DNA of 64,000 nucleotides, from positions 248,001 through 312,000 of the forward strand of contig OZ037854.1 of NCBI GenBank assembly GCA_964035575.1, given 5' to 3'. The stretch comes from Rhynchopus sp. YZ270_cl-10. Taxonomy: Eukaryota; Euglenozoa; Diplonemea; Diplonemida; Diplonemidae. The position numbers were made by a program, and so were the translations under genes. This document shows, piece by piece, positions 62,646 through 64,000 of this stretch; the first letter of the stretch is position 1; every line of letters starts with the position of its first letter. The notes below the pieces were generated by a model, which made no database searches, had not been told where the DNA came from, and saw only the letters and a list, made by a program, of their open reading frames with translations.

Positions 62646-64000
62646 GGAATTAATGCCATGCGTCTGCCGATAAACGGTGAGATGTTTTGCACTTTCAATT
62701 CAACCCCTCTTGTTTGATTCCTCAAAATAACCCCCCCCCCCCTCCATCCTCTCTCCACAATGTCCACCACAGCTGGGTTTGCGGTGTCAACCACACACAC
62801 TATGGTCAAATGGGCAATGCTCTGAGCAGTCAGACAATTCGTCACGACTGATTTCAAACACACAACAGCCATGATTTGCACCGAACGAAACAAATTGGTT
62901 ACCACCTTCAAGTATAGCTGCAGCGGAAGAGAAGTGCGAATGGTGGCCTTCTTCCTGTCTTTGGAGGGGGCTGGGTTGGGTTGGGTTGGATTTGGGGCAA
63001 ACAGTTTGGATATCTGCAATCCATAGTCGAAGGGGGGGGGAACTAGGAGGACAGCAAATGGTATCACTCCATTTGCTTAATATGCCTGACAAGCGACGCA
63101 GATTCCAATATTTTTTTTTGGCACACTGTGGATTTTCCACTCTTCTTCTGTCAAAAAAAAATATAGCGTCTCTTTGCCTCCCCCCTCCGATCGGTTTGAA
63201 ACCCGCTGCACTGTGTGAGCGTGGCCTCGCTCTCTGTATGGGCACCGTGATGTGATTCCTGGTGTATGACTGCATGCACTATGGTTTGTGTAGGACTGCG
63301 GTGGGACGCGCAAGGCTGCCGTCAATGGGGTAGGGGGGTGGGGTGGGTGATACAGTGCGTTGCGAGGCAGATGAGGAGAAGTGTCGTGTGGTTGGGTCGC
63401 CTTCCCTCTCTGTGTCTCTCTTTGTCTGCATCTAGTGCAGGCTTCCGGATGAAACAGAGAGAGGCTACAGTAGGGAGGAAGTGGGGGCGAGAGGAGAAGG
63501 TTGGCGACGATGCTGTAGTAGTGTGTATGTGGTTTGAAATGAGCGTGCTGTTCTTGCTTGTGGGATGGCGTGGTTTGCAGTTCTGTTGTGATGCCTGTGT
63601 GCAGGGATGCAATAGGGGTGGGAAGGGGGAAGGAGATAGGGTTGAGGGTGAGCGGTCTCGGGGAAGGCTGTAAGGCAAGCTGTTGTTTTGGCTTATAACG
63701 ACGTAACCGTTCATTGTGGTTTTCTCAAGACGGAGGGTTTTGTGTGGCTTCTGCACTGCCTGTGGGCTGTATTGGGGTTCCTGTGGGGTAAGGGGAATGG
63801 TTTTGGGGGGGGAGAGGGGGTGAAGAAGGGATTGGTATCATTTGTGAGACTTTTGAGGCGCTTCCAATATAGTGTTGTTGTTGTTGTTGTGGAGACAACA
63901 CAGCTGCCACGACACCATGTTTGCATCGGGGGCATGTACCTGGGCAGGAAGGGACGACGAGGCACACCCATCTGACTGTCTGCAGCACTGAGGTGCATCT
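62646..64000. other. window end; GC richer, coding status unresolved
   Basis: Base composition becomes more balanced than in the preceding 10 kb. On the minus strand about 62780-62960 is open in two frames, so no exon can be chosen. From 63266 the DNA is G-rich on the plus strand, with a GTT triplet run at about 63870-63890. A gene may begin or continue beyond the window. Confidence 0.4.

Noticed and set aside
62426-63275. Minus-strand frames of 162 and 213 codons near the window end
   Set aside because: Two overlapping frames are equally open, both cross G or C runs, and no splice frame or domain favours either.

Overview
The window looks like nuclear DNA of a unicellular eukaryote. Short GT-AG introns (56 to 347 nt) can be reconstructed in two genes and suspected in a third, the genes are far apart, and the spaces hold homopolymer runs, satellites and inverted-repeat transposons. 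The host cannot be named from sequence alone. Protein styles (a CCCH-type zinc-finger protein, a huge Pro/Thr/Ser surface protein with seven membrane spans, a FAM227-like protein) and acceptor-like AGs just upstream of ATGs would fit a flagellated protist such as a diplonemid, but that is a guess.

Bases 1-10730 are the right-hand part of an apparently intact Polinton/Maverick-type element: protein-primed DNA polymerase B (+, 5' end outside the window), double-jelly-roll major capsid protein and DDE integrase (-), a small membrane-active-looking protein, adenain-type protease and zinc-ribbon/phospholipase-A2-like protein (+), a small unknown, penton-like minor capsid protein and a Gly/Lys-rich unknown (-), and an A32/FtsK-type packaging ATPase followed by a 56-residue ORF (+). 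The layout is virus-like and operon-like. Three same-strand gene pairs overlap by ATGA, the protease has no ATG at its true N-terminus and sits in the -1 frame behind an A7 slippery run, divergent genes are only 16 and 21 bp apart, and both convergent gene ends carry a hairpin with the same CGCAGAGATATGTAT core.

Bases 10970-16202 carry two host genes (a membrane-anchored P-loop ATPase with three exons and a membrane-anchored CK1-like kinase) separated by a 28-copy 38-bp satellite. Bases 16268-24996 are a striking array: seven palindromic or terminal-inverted-repeat elements standing end to end, each flanked by TA, with runs of 10 to 21 G between TA dinucleotides at most junctions. Some elements carry what look like captured gene fragments. 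A second, disturbed cluster lies at 29760-34967. Between them is a three-exon zinc-finger protein gene (25693-28277).

Bases 35000-43600 are gene-poor, with short inverted-repeat (MITE-like) elements, a 640-bp heptamer satellite and dispersed A-tailed repeats. A FAM227-like gene (43638-about 47.1 kb) and a 1347-residue proline-rich 7-TM surface protein gene (47766-51809) follow. From 51.8 kb to the end no gene could be supported. This stretch is poly-T rich and is assembled from several small dispersed repeats, all in the same orientation, and from inverted-repeat elements of about 80 to 140 bp.
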